From contig NZ_JBJHDO010000011.1 in assembly GCF_050958605.1 (NCBI RefSeq), positions 124,001 to 188,000 on the forward strand: DNA of 64,000 nucleotides, written 5' to 3'. How positions within the stretch are numbered: the stretch's first letter is position 1; each line of letters begins with the position of its first letter. The position numbers and the translations under genes are program-made. Origin of the DNA: G016756615 sp050958605. Lineage in GTDB: Bacteria; Pseudomonadota; Alphaproteobacteria; Rhizobiales; Rhizobiaceae. Below the pieces are notes generated by a model, which saw nothing but the letters and a program-made list of their open reading frames with translations, made no database searches and had not been told where the DNA came from. Shown in pieces: positions 35,534-43,640 of this stretch.

Positions 35534-35782
35534 ATGTCCCCTGAAAACCGAACGGATTTCCGATCACCGCAAGACAGCGGCGACGACCGCCAACCGAAAC
35601 TGCCTGCGGAGAAGGCGCGCCAGGGAAGATGGGGAGGCCGGGTGCTGATGGTGCTGGTCGCCGCGTTGATTCTGGCAGCCGTGGCTTGGTGGGCGGTGGA
35701 AATCTACGGCGGTGCGATCGAGCCGACGAACCCGATGGAAGACGCGCCTCCGCCCAGCACGCAGCAGAACCAGGCACAGTGA
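35534..35782 (+). CDS. Hypothetical single-pass membrane protein
   Basis: An 82-residue protein with a hydrophilic N-terminus (MSPENRTDFRSPQDSGDDRQ), one membrane helix (VLMVLVAALILAAVAWWAVE, about residues 38-57) and a short Pro/Gln-rich tail. It starts 19 bp after the DUF3008 gene. No family is recognised. The reading frame and helix make it credible. Confidence 0.6.
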   Translation: MSPENRTDFRSPQDSGDDRQPKLPAEKARQGRWGGRVLMVLVAALILAAVAWWAVEIYGGAIEPTNPMEDAPPPSTQQNQAQ

Positions 35783-35917
35783 GGCGCGGGCGGTGTTTTT
35801 CCGGTGGTCGGGCAGCCCCTGGAGAACGCACTGTAACTTGTCAGGCCGAAGCCGCCATGCTAGCGAACGCGCGATTTCAACGAGGCCCCCGATGGCCTTT
35901 CCAGGAGGAATCGGCTG

Positions 35918-36412
35918 ATGGCCAACAATGAAAACGAAGCAGCGGCACCGAAGGCCGGCAACGGCGCGCAGCCTACCCTCAGCGTGCTCGCCCAATATGT
36001 GAAGGATTTTTCCTTCGAGAGCCCCAACGCGCCGAACTCGCTGCGCAACCGCGATCAGGCACCGGGCATCAACATCAATGTCAACGTCAACGCCAATCCG
36101 CTCTCGGATACCGAGTTCGACGTTAACCTGACGCTGTCGGCGCGTGCCGGCAACGAGAAGGACGTGCTCTTCAATGTCGAGCTCGTCTATGGCGGCGTCT
36201 TCCGCATCGCAGGCTTCCCGCAGGAGCACATGCTGCCGCTGTTGTTCATTGAATGCCCGAGGCTTCTCTTCCCCTTCGCGCGGCAGATCATCGCGGATGC
36301 CACGCGTAATGGCGGCTTCCCGCCTCTGATGCTCGATCCGATCGACTTCGCGCAGATGTTCCAGCAGAAGATCGCCGAGGATCAGGCGAAGGCGAAGGTG
36401 CAAGTGAGCTGA
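35918..36412 (+). CDS. secB: Protein-export chaperone SecB
   Basis: A tetrameric cytoplasmic chaperone that keeps precursors unfolded and delivers them to SecA. The 164-residue protein has the family blocks LSVLAQYVKDFSFESPNAPN, VNLTLSARAGNEKDVLFNVE and FECP-like LLFIECPRLLFPFARQIIAD. The C-terminus ends acidic/basic (AEDQAKAKVQVS). A clear intrinsic terminator follows. It is convergent with dnaQ. Confidence 0.98.
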   Translation: MANNENEAAAPKAGNGAQPTLSVLAQYVKDFSFESPNAPNSLRNRDQAPGININVNVNANPLSDTEFDVNLTLSARAGNEKDVLFNVELVYGGVFRIAGFPQEHMLPLLFIECPRLLFPFARQIIADATRNGGFPPLMLDPIDFAQMFQQKIAEDQAKAKVQVS

Positions 36413-36440
36413 CGCGCGGTCGCTTCACAGGTGATACGAG

Positions 36441-36465
36441 AACCCGGCTTCGGCCGGGTTTTTCG
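36441..36465 (+). terminator. Intrinsic terminator of secB
   Basis: AACCCGGC-TTCG-GCCGGGTT forms an 8-bp perfect stem with a stable UUCG tetraloop, followed by a T-rich stretch. It sits 28 bp after the secB stop and before the convergent dnaQ 3' end. Confidence 0.92.
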
Positions 36466-36475
36466 TTTTGCGGGT

Positions 36476-37198
36476 TCAGTTCACGGCGACGGCCGGCGTG
36501 TCCGTCAGCCTTGCCCACACGGAGTTCTCGCCGAGCTTCCTGACCAGTTCGGCGTGGGCCGCGCGCTCGGCTTCGGAAAGGCGCGAAGCCAGCGGTCTCG
36601 GACGCGGCGGCAACACCACGACGCCGACCGTCTCTTCGCCGAGCACGATCGGGCCTTCCTCCGCCACTTCCAGGCTCAAGGCAGCCTGCTTGCCGCCGAT
36701 CAGCTCGATATAGACCTCAGCCAGGATTTCGGAATCCAGCAATGCGCCGTGTTTGGTGCGCCGGCTGTTGTCGATGCCGTAGCGACGGCAGAGCGCATCC
36801 AGCGAATTCGGCCCCATCGGATGCTTGCGCTTCGCAATCGCCAAGGTGTCGACGACGCGATCAACCGCAATGGCCGGGTAACCCAGGCGCTCCAGCTCGG
36901 TATTGATGAAACCCATGTCGAAGCTGGCATTGTGCGCAACCAGGCGCGCGCCATCGATAAAAGCCAGGAATTCCTCCGCGATCGCGTCGAAGATCGGCTT
37001 ATCGACGAGCTGGGCCATGCTGATGCCGTGGACGGATTCGGCCTCGGCATGGATCTCGCGTCCCTGGGGATTGATATAGTGATGAAAGGTCCGGCCGGTG
37101 GGAAAGCGGTTGACCAGCTCGACCCCGCCGATCTCGATGACGCGGTCGAGCCGCGCATCAAGGCCTGTGGTTTCCGTATCGAAGATTATCTCACGCAC
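36476..37198 (-). CDS. dnaQ: DNA polymerase III epsilon subunit (3'-5' exonuclease)
   Basis: The proofreading exonuclease of the replicative polymerase. The 240-residue protein shows all DEDDh motifs: FDTETTG (residues 6-12), HNASFDMGFIN, and HGALLDSEILAEVY. The C-terminal tail (about residues 190-240) would bind the alpha subunit. The start is a GTG at 37196-37198. It is followed 68 bp later in direction of transcription by nothing of its own; it is the last gene of the coaE-aroE-maf group. Confidence 0.96.
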   Translation of the reverse strand: MREIIFDTETTGLDARLDRVIEIGGVELVNRFPTGRTFHHYINPQGREIHAEAESVHGISMAQLVDKPIFDAIAEEFLAFIDGARLVAHNASFDMGFINTELERLGYPAIAVDRVVDTLAIAKRKHPMGPNSLDALCRRYGIDNSRRTKHGALLDSEILAEVYIELIGGKQAALSLEVAEEGPIVLGEETVGVVVLPPRPRPLASRLSEAERAAHAELVRKLGENSVWARLTDTPAVAVN

Positions 37199-37266
37199 CG
37201 AATCACTCCAGGGCGCAAGAATGGCAGGCGAGGCGCTTCCTCCGCAACGGGTGAGAAGCGTCCTTC

Positions 37267-37854
37267 TCAGTTGTCCCCGGTGAGTTCGGAGATGATTTCC
37301 CGCACGGCGCTTCGCGCCGCCTCCATTCCCGAGCCGGTGTCGATGATGAAATCGGCCGCGCGGCGCTTTTCCCCGTCGGGCACCTGCTTGGCAAGGATCG
37401 CCCCGAACTTCTCCTCGGTCATGCCCGGCCGGGCAAGAACGCGCTCGCGCTGGATTTCGGGCGGCGCGGTCACGACCACCACCTTGTCGACGCGGCTGCG
37501 GCCTCCTGTTTCGAACAGCAGGGGGATATCGAGCACCACCAGCGCCGCGCCGGCCCTGCGGTGCGTTTCGAGGAAAGCGTCGGCATCCCGTCTGACCAGC
37601 GGGTGGATCAAGCCCTCGAGCTTGCGGATCGCCGCGGGATCGCCGAGCACACGCTTCGCAAGCCGCGTGCGGTCGACCACGCCATCCACGACGGTACCCG
37701 GGAAGACCGCTTCGACCAACGGCGCGGCCTCCCCAGCGTAGAGCCGGTGCACGGCCTCGTCGGAATCGTGCACCGGCACGCCTGCTTCGGCGAACATGCG
37801 GGCCGTTGTCGATTTGCCCATGCCGATCGATCCGGTGAGGCCGAGAACGATCAT
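37267..37854 (-). CDS. coaE: Dephospho-CoA kinase
   Basis: The last step of coenzyme A synthesis. The 195-residue P-loop kinase has Walker A at GLTGSIGMGKSTTA (residues 5-18), the family block DSDEAVHRLY and the lid VVDIP-like VVLDIPLLFETGG. It overlaps aroE by four bases (ATGA). Confidence 0.97.
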   Translation of the reverse strand: MIVLGLTGSIGMGKSTTARMFAEAGVPVHDSDEAVHRLYAGEAAPLVEAVFPGTVVDGVVDRTRLAKRVLGDPAAIRKLEGLIHPLVRRDADAFLETHRRAGAALVVLDIPLLFETGGRSRVDKVVVVTAPPEIQRERVLARPGMTEEKFGAILAKQVPDGEKRRAADFIIDTGSGMEAARSAVREIISELTGDN

Positions 37855-38693
37855 TTCTTCCTGTCCAGATCCGCGACGATCCTGTCGCGCAGGGCCGGGG
37901 ACACTTCAGGGCGCCGGCCGAACCAAAGCTCGAAACCCGGAACGGCCTGGTGAAGCAGCATGCCCAGGCCGTCGACCGCCTTCAGCCCACGCGCCGCCGC
38001 AGCGGCAAGCAGCGGCGTCTCGAGCGGAACGTAGACCAAATCGTTCACGATGGCATGATCGGGGAGCCAGGCCGGATCGGCGGGCAAGCCCATGTCGCCG
38101 GCCATGCCGAGCGAGGTCGTGTTGATCAGCAGGTCGGCATCGGCGCAGATTTCGGGCAGGGCCTCCGTCGCATGGGCGGAAATCCGCCCGCTGAAACGGG
38201 CCGCAAGCTCAACCGCCCGGCCGGCGGTTCGGTTGGCAAGCCGGATGTCGCCGACACCGCGGTCGATCAAGGCGTGGACGACGGCCCGCGCCGCGCCGCC
38301 CGCGCCGACGACAACGGCCGAGCGGCTTTGCACCCAACCGGGGGCACGTTCGTCGAGATTGGCCGCGAAACCGTAGGCGTCAGTATTCCCGCCATGCAGG
38401 ATACCGTCCTCGAACCATACCGTGTTCACGGCGCCGATCGCGTCGGCCGCTGCATCGCGGCGCGAAACAGCTGCGAAGGCTGCCTGCTTATGCGGGATGG
38501 TGACGTTGCCTCCGGCAAGGCCTGCTTCGCCTAAGCCCGCGAGAAAATCGGCGAAGCGTTCAGGAGCGACGTCGATTGCGGTGTACGATCCGGCGATGCC
38601 GTATCGGTCGAGCCAGTAGGAATGGATGATGGGCGAGCGCGAATGCGCGATCGGATGGCCGCAGACAAAAGCCCGACGTGGGAGGTCAGCCAT
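37851..38693 (-). CDS. aroE: Shikimate dehydrogenase (NADP)
   Basis: Reduces 3-dehydroshikimate to shikimate in the aromatic pathway. The 280-residue protein has the substrate block HSRSPIIHSYW, the catalytic Lys in NVTIPHKQAAF (about residue 68), and the nucleotide loop GAGGAARAVVHAL with NRTAGRA. The frame is open upstream, but MADLPRRAFVCGHPIAHS at 38691-38693 is the family start. It overlaps maf by eight bases. Confidence 0.97.
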   Translation of the reverse strand: MADLPRRAFVCGHPIAHSRSPIIHSYWLDRYGIAGSYTAIDVAPERFADFLAGLGEAGLAGGNVTIPHKQAAFAAVSRRDAAADAIGAVNTVWFEDGILHGGNTDAYGFAANLDERAPGWVQSRSAVVVGAGGAARAVVHALIDRGVGDIRLANRTAGRAVELAARFSGRISAHATEALPEICADADLLINTTSLGMAGDMGLPADPAWLPDHAIVNDLVYVPLETPLLAAAAARGLKAVDGLGMLLHQAVPGFELWFGRRPEVSPALRDRIVADLDRKK

Positions 38694-39282
38694 CGATCGC
38701 ACCGCGCTCGCGCAGAGCCGCGAGCAGCGGCAGGAGCGGCAGGCCGACAATGGTGAAATAGTCGCCTTCTATCTTGTCGAAGAGCTGGATGCCCTCGCCT
38801 TCGATCTGGTAGGCCCCGACGCTCTCCAGCGCCTTGGCTCCGACCCTGGCGAGGTGACGACCGATGAAGGCGGGTTGGAGCTTGCGCATGGTCAGCCAGG
38901 CAACGCCGACATGGCGCCACAAGGTCTCGCCGCCCTGGGCGAGTACGACAGCGCTGTTCAGGCTGTGGGTCTTGCCGGACAGCTTGAGCAGGTGGCGCCG
39001 CGCGCCTTCCATGTCGACCGGCTTATGGAATATCTCGTCACCCAGCGAAAGTGTCTGGTCGGAGCCGATCACCAGCGCTTCCGGATGACGTTCGCTGACA
39101 TCGAGCGCCTTTGCCTCGGCCAGGATCGAGGCAACGTCCTCCGGCGTCACCTCGCCAGTGATGGCGGCCTCGACAGCCCGCTCGTCTATCGCTGGCCTGA
39201 CTGTCGAAAAATCGAGCCCGGCATTGGCCAGCAATGCGCGGCGAAACGGACTTCCCGAGGCGAGGACTATGGCTTTGGTCAT
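38686..39282 (-). CDS. Maf/YceF-family nucleoside triphosphate pyrophosphatase
   Basis: Hydrolyses non-canonical or modified nucleoside triphosphates (house-cleaning; septum inhibition in some bacteria). The 198-residue protein starts MTKAIVLASGSPFRRALLAN with the family loop ASGSPFRR. The catalytic Asp lies in VIGSDQTLSLG (about residue 72), the SDQ form typical of the YceF branch. It is the second copy type commonly found near aroE in alphaproteobacteria. Confidence 0.93.
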   Translation of the reverse strand: MTKAIVLASGSPFRRALLANAGLDFSTVRPAIDERAVEAAITGEVTPEDVASILAEAKALDVSERHPEALVIGSDQTLSLGDEIFHKPVDMEGARRHLLKLSGKTHSLNSAVVLAQGGETLWRHVGVAWLTMRKLQPAFIGRHLARVGAKALESVGAYQIEGEGIQLFDKIEGDYFTIVGLPLLPLLAALRERGAIDG

Positions 39283-39292
39283 GCAAAAAGGC

Positions 39293-40114
39293 CTATCGCG
39301 TCTTTCCCCGCAGCGCAACGATGGCGGCGGCCGTCTCCTCGATCGAACGGCGGCTGACATCGATCATCGGCCAGTTGTGCCGCGTGCAGATCTGTCTCGC
39401 GTAAGCCAGTTCCTCGGCGATGACAGAACGATCGACATAGCTTCGTGCGTCATAGCCGGCAGTGGTTCCGAGCAAGCGATTTTGGCGAACCTGGGAGATC
39501 CGCTCAGCGGTGGCGACGAGGCCGACGACCAGCGGGCGTCGCGCTCTGATCAGAGTTTCGGGCATGGATACGCCGAGCACGATCGGAATGTTTGCGGTCT
39601 TGATGCCGCGATTGGCCAGATAGATGCTGGTCGGCGTCTTCGATGTACGCGAGATGCCTATAAGGACGACATCGGCATCTTCCATATCCGGCGGCAACTG
39701 GCCGTCGTCGTGCTCCATGGTGAAGTTCAGGGCGTCGATGCGCCGGAAATATTGCGCGTCCAGCACATGCTGGGCGCCGACGCGGCGGCCGGCGGGTGTG
39801 CCGAGATAGGATTGGAACACCGTCAGCACCGGCTCCAACACGGAAACACAGGGCAGGCCCATGGCAGCCGCCCGTTCGTCGATCATGCGCGCAAGCTTCT
39901 GATCGACGACCGTATAGAGGACAATGCCGGGTTCCTGATCGATCTCCTCGAAAACCTTGGCGAGCTGCCGTTCGGTCCGAATCAGCGGATAGATGTGCTC
40001 GATGGCGCGCGCATCCTTGTATTGCGCGGAAGCGGCACGGCCGGCTGCCAGAAGAGTCTCGCCCGTCGCATCGGAAATCAGATGAAGATGGAAGAAGCTC
40101 TGCGGCTTGTTCAC
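39293..40114 (-). CDS. ppsR: PEP synthase / PPDK regulatory protein (kinase-pyrophosphorylase, DUF299)
   Basis: Switches phosphoenolpyruvate synthase or pyruvate phosphate dikinase off and on by ADP-dependent phosphorylation and Pi-dependent dephosphorylation. The 273-residue protein contains the P-loop-like motif GISRTSKTPTSIYLANRG (about residues 153-170) and FHLHLISDATGETL at the N-terminus. The GTG at 40112-40114 gives the family start VNKPQSFFHLHLIS; the open frame upstream runs into the origin region and is not protein-like. Confidence 0.93.
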   Translation of the reverse strand: MNKPQSFFHLHLISDATGETLLAAGRAASAQYKDARAIEHIYPLIRTERQLAKVFEEIDQEPGIVLYTVVDQKLARMIDERAAAMGLPCVSVLEPVLTVFQSYLGTPAGRRVGAQHVLDAQYFRRIDALNFTMEHDDGQLPPDMEDADVVLIGISRTSKTPTSIYLANRGIKTANIPIVLGVSMPETLIRARRPLVVGLVATAERISQVRQNRLLGTTAGYDARSYVDRSVIAEELAYARQICTRHNWPMIDVSRRSIEETAAAIVALRGKTR

Positions 40115-40516
40115 ACGATTCACGCCCTGCTGTGGCCTAATGTGGATAAGCCCGGCCGGCCGGGGTGCCGGGTCGGAGGGGACTGTATCAGAGGGCCATC
40201 TTTCCACAATCCGGGGTGCCGTGAACTTCGAAACGGGCCTGTGGAGAGATTCGGGGTCAGCGTCTCTTTGTCACAACGGTCGATTCGCGACTGCTCGGCC
40301 AAGCTTGCTGCAAGCATCTGGAATCGTGAACAAATCTGTCGCTATCCGCAATGTTAACAGGGGCTTGTCACATTTTCCTCCGACGAGGGGGATCCCGACT
40401 TTCGGGAGGCTGGAGTCGAAAAGCCGGAATTCCCGATTCCTACAGAGTCATAGAATCAGAAGACTCTTTTCCAAGGAATTGATTTAAGGAGAGCCGGACT
40501 GGAGAACGCGACAATC
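40115..40516. other. oriC: Putative chromosomal replication origin, ppsR-hemE intergenic region
   Basis: This 402-bp region has no gene. It lies next to hemE, where the Caulobacter and rhizobial origins lie. It holds a perfect DnaA box (TGTGGATAA, 40141-40149) and weaker 7-of-9 matches at 40200-40208, 40240-40248 and 40342-40350. Nine GANTC (CcrM) sites start at 40117, 40248, 40282, 40321, 40413, 40435, 40445, 40453 and 40462. An AT-richer stretch runs from 40441 to 40490. Genes diverge to either side: minus to the left (ppsR to coaE) and plus to the right (hemE onward). The assignment is by synteny and motif, not experiment. Confidence 0.75.
40141..40149 (-). promoter_or_regulatory. Perfect DnaA box
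   Basis: TGTGGATAA is the exact complement of the R-box TTATCCACA. It lies 26 bp upstream of the ppsR start and is the strongest site in the putative origin. Confidence 0.8.
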
Positions 40517-41551
40517 ATGGCTTCGAGACGGATCGTCATCGACGTGCTCAAAGGCGAGACGGTATTCCCTCCGCCCGTCTGGATGATGCGGCAGGCGGGC
40601 CGCTACCTTCCCGAATATCGGGAGGTGCGCCGGCAGGCGGGGAGCTTCCTCGATCTCTGCTACAATCCGGATCTTGCCGTCGAGGTGACGTTGCAGCCGA
40701 TCCGGCGGTTCGACTTCGATGCTGCTATCCTTTTCTCGGATATCCTCGTCGTTCCCCATGCGCTCGGTCGCGAACTTCGCTTCGAAGAAGGAAGGGGGCC
40801 GTTGATGAACCCGATCCAAGCCGACGAGATCCCGAGACTGAACGACACGACGTTTCACGTGAATCTTTCTCCGGTCTACGAGACGGTACGGCGGCTGCGT
40901 TCGGAGCTTCCTGACAAGACCACGCTGCTCGGCTTCTGCGGTGCTCCCTGGACGGTTGCGACTTATATGATCGCCGGGCATGGGACCCCGGATCAGGCCC
41001 CTGCCAGGCTGTTCGCCTATCGCCACCGCGAGGCTTTCGAACAGCTGCTGACCCACCTTGCCGATTGCTCCGCGGATTATCTCATCCGGCAGATCGAAGC
41101 GGGTGCGGACGCCGTGCAGATATTCGATTCATGGTCGGGTGTGCTCGACGAGCCTTGCTTCAAAGCCTTCTGCGTCAACCCGGTTGCCCGGATGGTGAAG
41201 CGCGTGAGGGCGAAATTCCCGAACGTACCCATTATCGGCTTCCCCAAGGGTGCCGGAAGCCTCTATGACGTATATCGCCGTGAGACAGGAGTGACGGCGC
41301 TCGGACTCGACTGGTCGGTACCTCACTCGCAGGCCCGGAGGCTCCAGAAGGAAGGCGCTGTCCAAGGCAATCTGGATCCGCTGCGTCTCGTCGCCGGCGG
41401 CCGCGCCCTGGAGGAAGGGGTCGACACGATCCTTGCCGCGCTCGGGCAGGGGCCGCTGGTCTTCAATCTCGGTCATGGCATCACGCCTGAAGCTCCTATC
41501 CGAAACGTGGAGGCAATGCTTGCTCGGATTCGGGGGGCAAGCAGGCCATGA
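40517..41551 (+). CDS. hemE: Uroporphyrinogen decarboxylase
   Basis: Decarboxylates the four acetates of uroporphyrinogen III to give coproporphyrinogen III in haem synthesis. The 344-residue (beta/alpha)8 enzyme has the family motifs MMRQAGRYLPEYR (residues 23-35), the catalytic Asp region LFSDILVVPHALG, and LLGFCGAPWTVATYMI. Its last four bases overlap hemJ (ATGA). It borders the putative origin. Confidence 0.98.
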   Translation: MASRRIVIDVLKGETVFPPPVWMMRQAGRYLPEYREVRRQAGSFLDLCYNPDLAVEVTLQPIRRFDFDAAILFSDILVVPHALGRELRFEEGRGPLMNPIQADEIPRLNDTTFHVNLSPVYETVRRLRSELPDKTTLLGFCGAPWTVATYMIAGHGTPDQAPARLFAYRHREAFEQLLTHLADCSADYLIRQIEAGADAVQIFDSWSGVLDEPCFKAFCVNPVARMVKRVRAKFPNVPIIGFPKGAGSLYDVYRRETGVTALGLDWSVPHSQARRLQKEGAVQGNLDPLRLVAGGRALEEGVDTILAALGQGPLVFNLGHGITPEAPIRNVEAMLARIRGASRP

Positions 41552-42096
41552 GCAAGGAAACGGCGCGCGACATGGCGGGCAAGAGCGGCGCCACGGCCAT
41601 GAAACGGGCAGCCGCGGCGATCGCCGTCTTTGCGGTCCTGGCGGCGCTTCTCTTCTGGCTCGATCCGGCCGGCCTCTACCTCTGGATAAAGGCGCTTCAC
41701 GTAATCGCGGTGATCGCCTGGATGGCCGGCATGCTCTATCTGCCTCGGCTTTTCGTCTATCACACCGAGACCGAGCCGGGTTCGGTCGCCTCCGAGACCT
41801 TCAAGGTCATGGAACGGCGCCTGCTTCGGGCCATCATCAATCCCGCCATGACCGCTGTCTGGGTGCTCGGCCTGTGGCTGGCATGGCGGGGCTTTGGTTT
41901 TTCCGGCGGCTGGCTGCACGCCAAGATCGGCCTTGTGGTGGGAATGTCGGCCGTGCACGGCTATTATTCGCGCGCGGTCCGCATGTTTGCCGAAGATCGG
42001 AACACGAAATCCGCCAGGCACTGGCGAATCATGAACGAAGTACCTACTTTACTGATGATAGCCATCGTCATCCTGGTCGTGGTGAAGCCCTTCTGA
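41548..42096 (+). CDS. hemJ: Protoporphyrinogen oxidase HemJ
   Basis: The non-homologous protoporphyrinogen IX oxidase of many alphaproteobacteria. The 182-residue protein has about four helices: AAIAVFAVLAALLFWLD, the His-bearing YLWIKALHVIAVIAWMAGML, AWRGFGF...GWLHAKIGLVVGM (conserved Lys) and PTLLMIAIVILVVVKPF. The block RHWRIMNEVPTLLMI is a HemJ hallmark. Its coupling to hemE supports the role. Confidence 0.95.
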   Translation: MSKETARDMAGKSGATAMKRAAAAIAVFAVLAALLFWLDPAGLYLWIKALHVIAVIAWMAGMLYLPRLFVYHTETEPGSVASETFKVMERRLLRAIINPAMTAVWVLGLWLAWRGFGFSGGWLHAKIGLVVGMSAVHGYYSRAVRMFAEDRNTKSARHWRIMNEVPTLLMIAIVILVVVKPF

Positions 42097-42182
42097 CGGA
42101 CGCGATCGGCTAGGCTGCGCGTCCCCCCGAGGAGGCCCTGCGAAAGTAGGCGCGGTTGGAAAACGCAGCTTGCTCTTTAGGA

Positions 42183-42217
42183 GCGGGAGGGATAAAAGGG
42201 CATCCTTCCCTCCCCGC
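42183..42217 (+). other. Hairpin in the rho leader
   Basis: GCGGGAGGG pairs with CCCTCCCCGC (one bulged C) about 90 bp before the rho start, within the 210-bp hemJ-rho gap. rho genes are often autoregulated through their leaders, so this could mark an attenuation site. It has no T-run directly after it. The function is inferred. Confidence 0.35.
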
Positions 42218-42306
42218 CATGCGCCGACTTTTTCACCTTTTCGAGCGCGGCCGGCATGCATCGCGTATCGCCGATTTTTTTCCAGAGCAGCTTCAGAGTC
42301 CGCACT

Positions 42307-43572
42307 ATGCAGGAAATGAAACTTACCGAATTCAAGAATAAGAAACCGACGGACCTGATCGCGTTCGCCGAGTCGCTCGAGGTCGAGAACGCCAGCGTGA
42401 TGCGCAAGCAGGAGCTGATGTTCGCGATACTCAAGAAGCTTGCCGCGCAGGACGTCGAGATCATCGGCGACGGTGTCGTGGAGGTTTTGCAGGACGGCTT
42501 CGGCTTTCTCCGCTCGGCCAATGCGAACTATCTGCCGGGGCCTGACGACATCTACATCTCTCCCTCGCAGATCCGCCGCTTTTCACTCAAGACCGGCGAT
42601 ACGGTCGAGGGGCCGATCCGCAGCCCCAAGGAAGGCGAACGGTATTTCGCCCTTCTCAAGGTCAACACGATCAACTTCGACGATCCGGAAAAGATCCGGC
42701 ACAAGATCCACTTCGACAACCTGACGCCACTTTATCCCACCGAACGGCTGAAAATGGAGGTCGAGAATCCGACGACGAAGGATATTTCGCCGCGTGTCAT
42801 CGACCTGGTGGCGCCGCTCGGCAAGGGCCAGCGTGCCCTGATCGTCGCGCAGCCGCGCACCGGCAAAACCGTGCTCCTGCAGAATATCGCCCATTCGATC
42901 ACGTCGAACCATCCGGAATGCTATCTGATCGTGCTTCTGATCGACGAGCGCCCGGAAGAAGTGACCGATATGCAGCGTTCGGTGAAAGGCGAGGTCGTTT
43001 CCTCCACCTTCGACGAGCCGGCGGCGCGACATGTGCAGGTCGCCGAAATGGTCATCGAAAAGGCCAAGCGCCTTGTCGAGCATGGGCGCGACGTCGTCAT
43101 CCTGCTCGATTCGATCACCCGTCTCGGCCGCGCCTACAACACCGTCGTGCCTTCCTCCGGCAAGGTATTGACCGGCGGTGTCGACGCAAATGCCCTGCAG
43201 CGCCCGAAGCGCTTCTTCGGTGCCGCGCGTAATATAGAAGAAGGCGGTTCTCTCACCATCATCGCAACGGCGCTGATCGACACGGGAAGCCGCATGGACG
43301 AGGTGATCTTCGAAGAGTTCAAGGGCACGGGCAACTCCGAAATCGTGCTCGACCGGAAGGTGGCGGACAAGCGCATCTACCCGGCCATGGACATTCTGAA
43401 GTCCGGGACTCGTAAGGAAGACCTGCTCGTACCGCGCGCCGATCTTCAGAAGATCTTCGTGTTGCGGCGTATTCTGGCACCGATGGGAACGACGGACGCT
43501 ATCGAGTTCCTGATCGACAAGCTGAAGCAGACCAAGACAAATTCAGAATTCTTTGATTCGATGAATACTTGA
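42307..43572 (+). CDS. rho: Transcription termination factor Rho
   Basis: The RNA-dependent hexameric helicase that ends transcription. The 421-residue protein starts MQEMKLTEFKNKKPTDLIAF. Its N-terminal RNA-binding cold-shock-like domain contains LQDGFGFLRSANANYLPGPD, Walker A is QPRTGKTVLLQ, and Walker B is HGRDVVILLDSITRLGR, with GGVDANALQRPKRFFGAARN in the ring interior. An intrinsic terminator follows. Confidence 0.98.
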   Translation: MQEMKLTEFKNKKPTDLIAFAESLEVENASVMRKQELMFAILKKLAAQDVEIIGDGVVEVLQDGFGFLRSANANYLPGPDDIYISPSQIRRFSLKTGDTVEGPIRSPKEGERYFALLKVNTINFDDPEKIRHKIHFDNLTPLYPTERLKMEVENPTTKDISPRVIDLVAPLGKGQRALIVAQPRTGKTVLLQNIAHSITSNHPECYLIVLLIDERPEEVTDMQRSVKGEVVSSTFDEPAARHVQVAEMVIEKAKRLVEHGRDVVILLDSITRLGRAYNTVVPSSGKVLTGGVDANALQRPKRFFGAARNIEEGGSLTIIATALIDTGSRMDEVIFEEFKGTGNSEIVLDRKVADKRIYPAMDILKSGTRKEDLLVPRADLQKIFVLRRILAPMGTTDAIEFLIDKLKQTKTNSEFFDSMNT

Positions 43573-43610
43573 TCTCTTCTCTGGAGAGATCTTGATTTAT
43601 TCCTTTGTTC

Positions 43611-43640
43611 AAAGGCGCGCCTCGATTGGCGCGCTTTTTT
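43611..43640 (+). terminator. Intrinsic terminator of rho
   Basis: GCGCGCC-TCGATT-GGCGCGC (7-bp perfect stem, 6-base loop) is followed by TTTTTT, with AAA before the stem. It overlaps the end of the convergent thioredoxin-domain gene. Confidence 0.93.

Noticed and set aside
40115..40207. Longer ppsR protein using an upstream ATG
   Set aside because: The added 31 residues resemble no family member and would cover the perfect DnaA box. The GTG at 40112-40114 gives the normal length.
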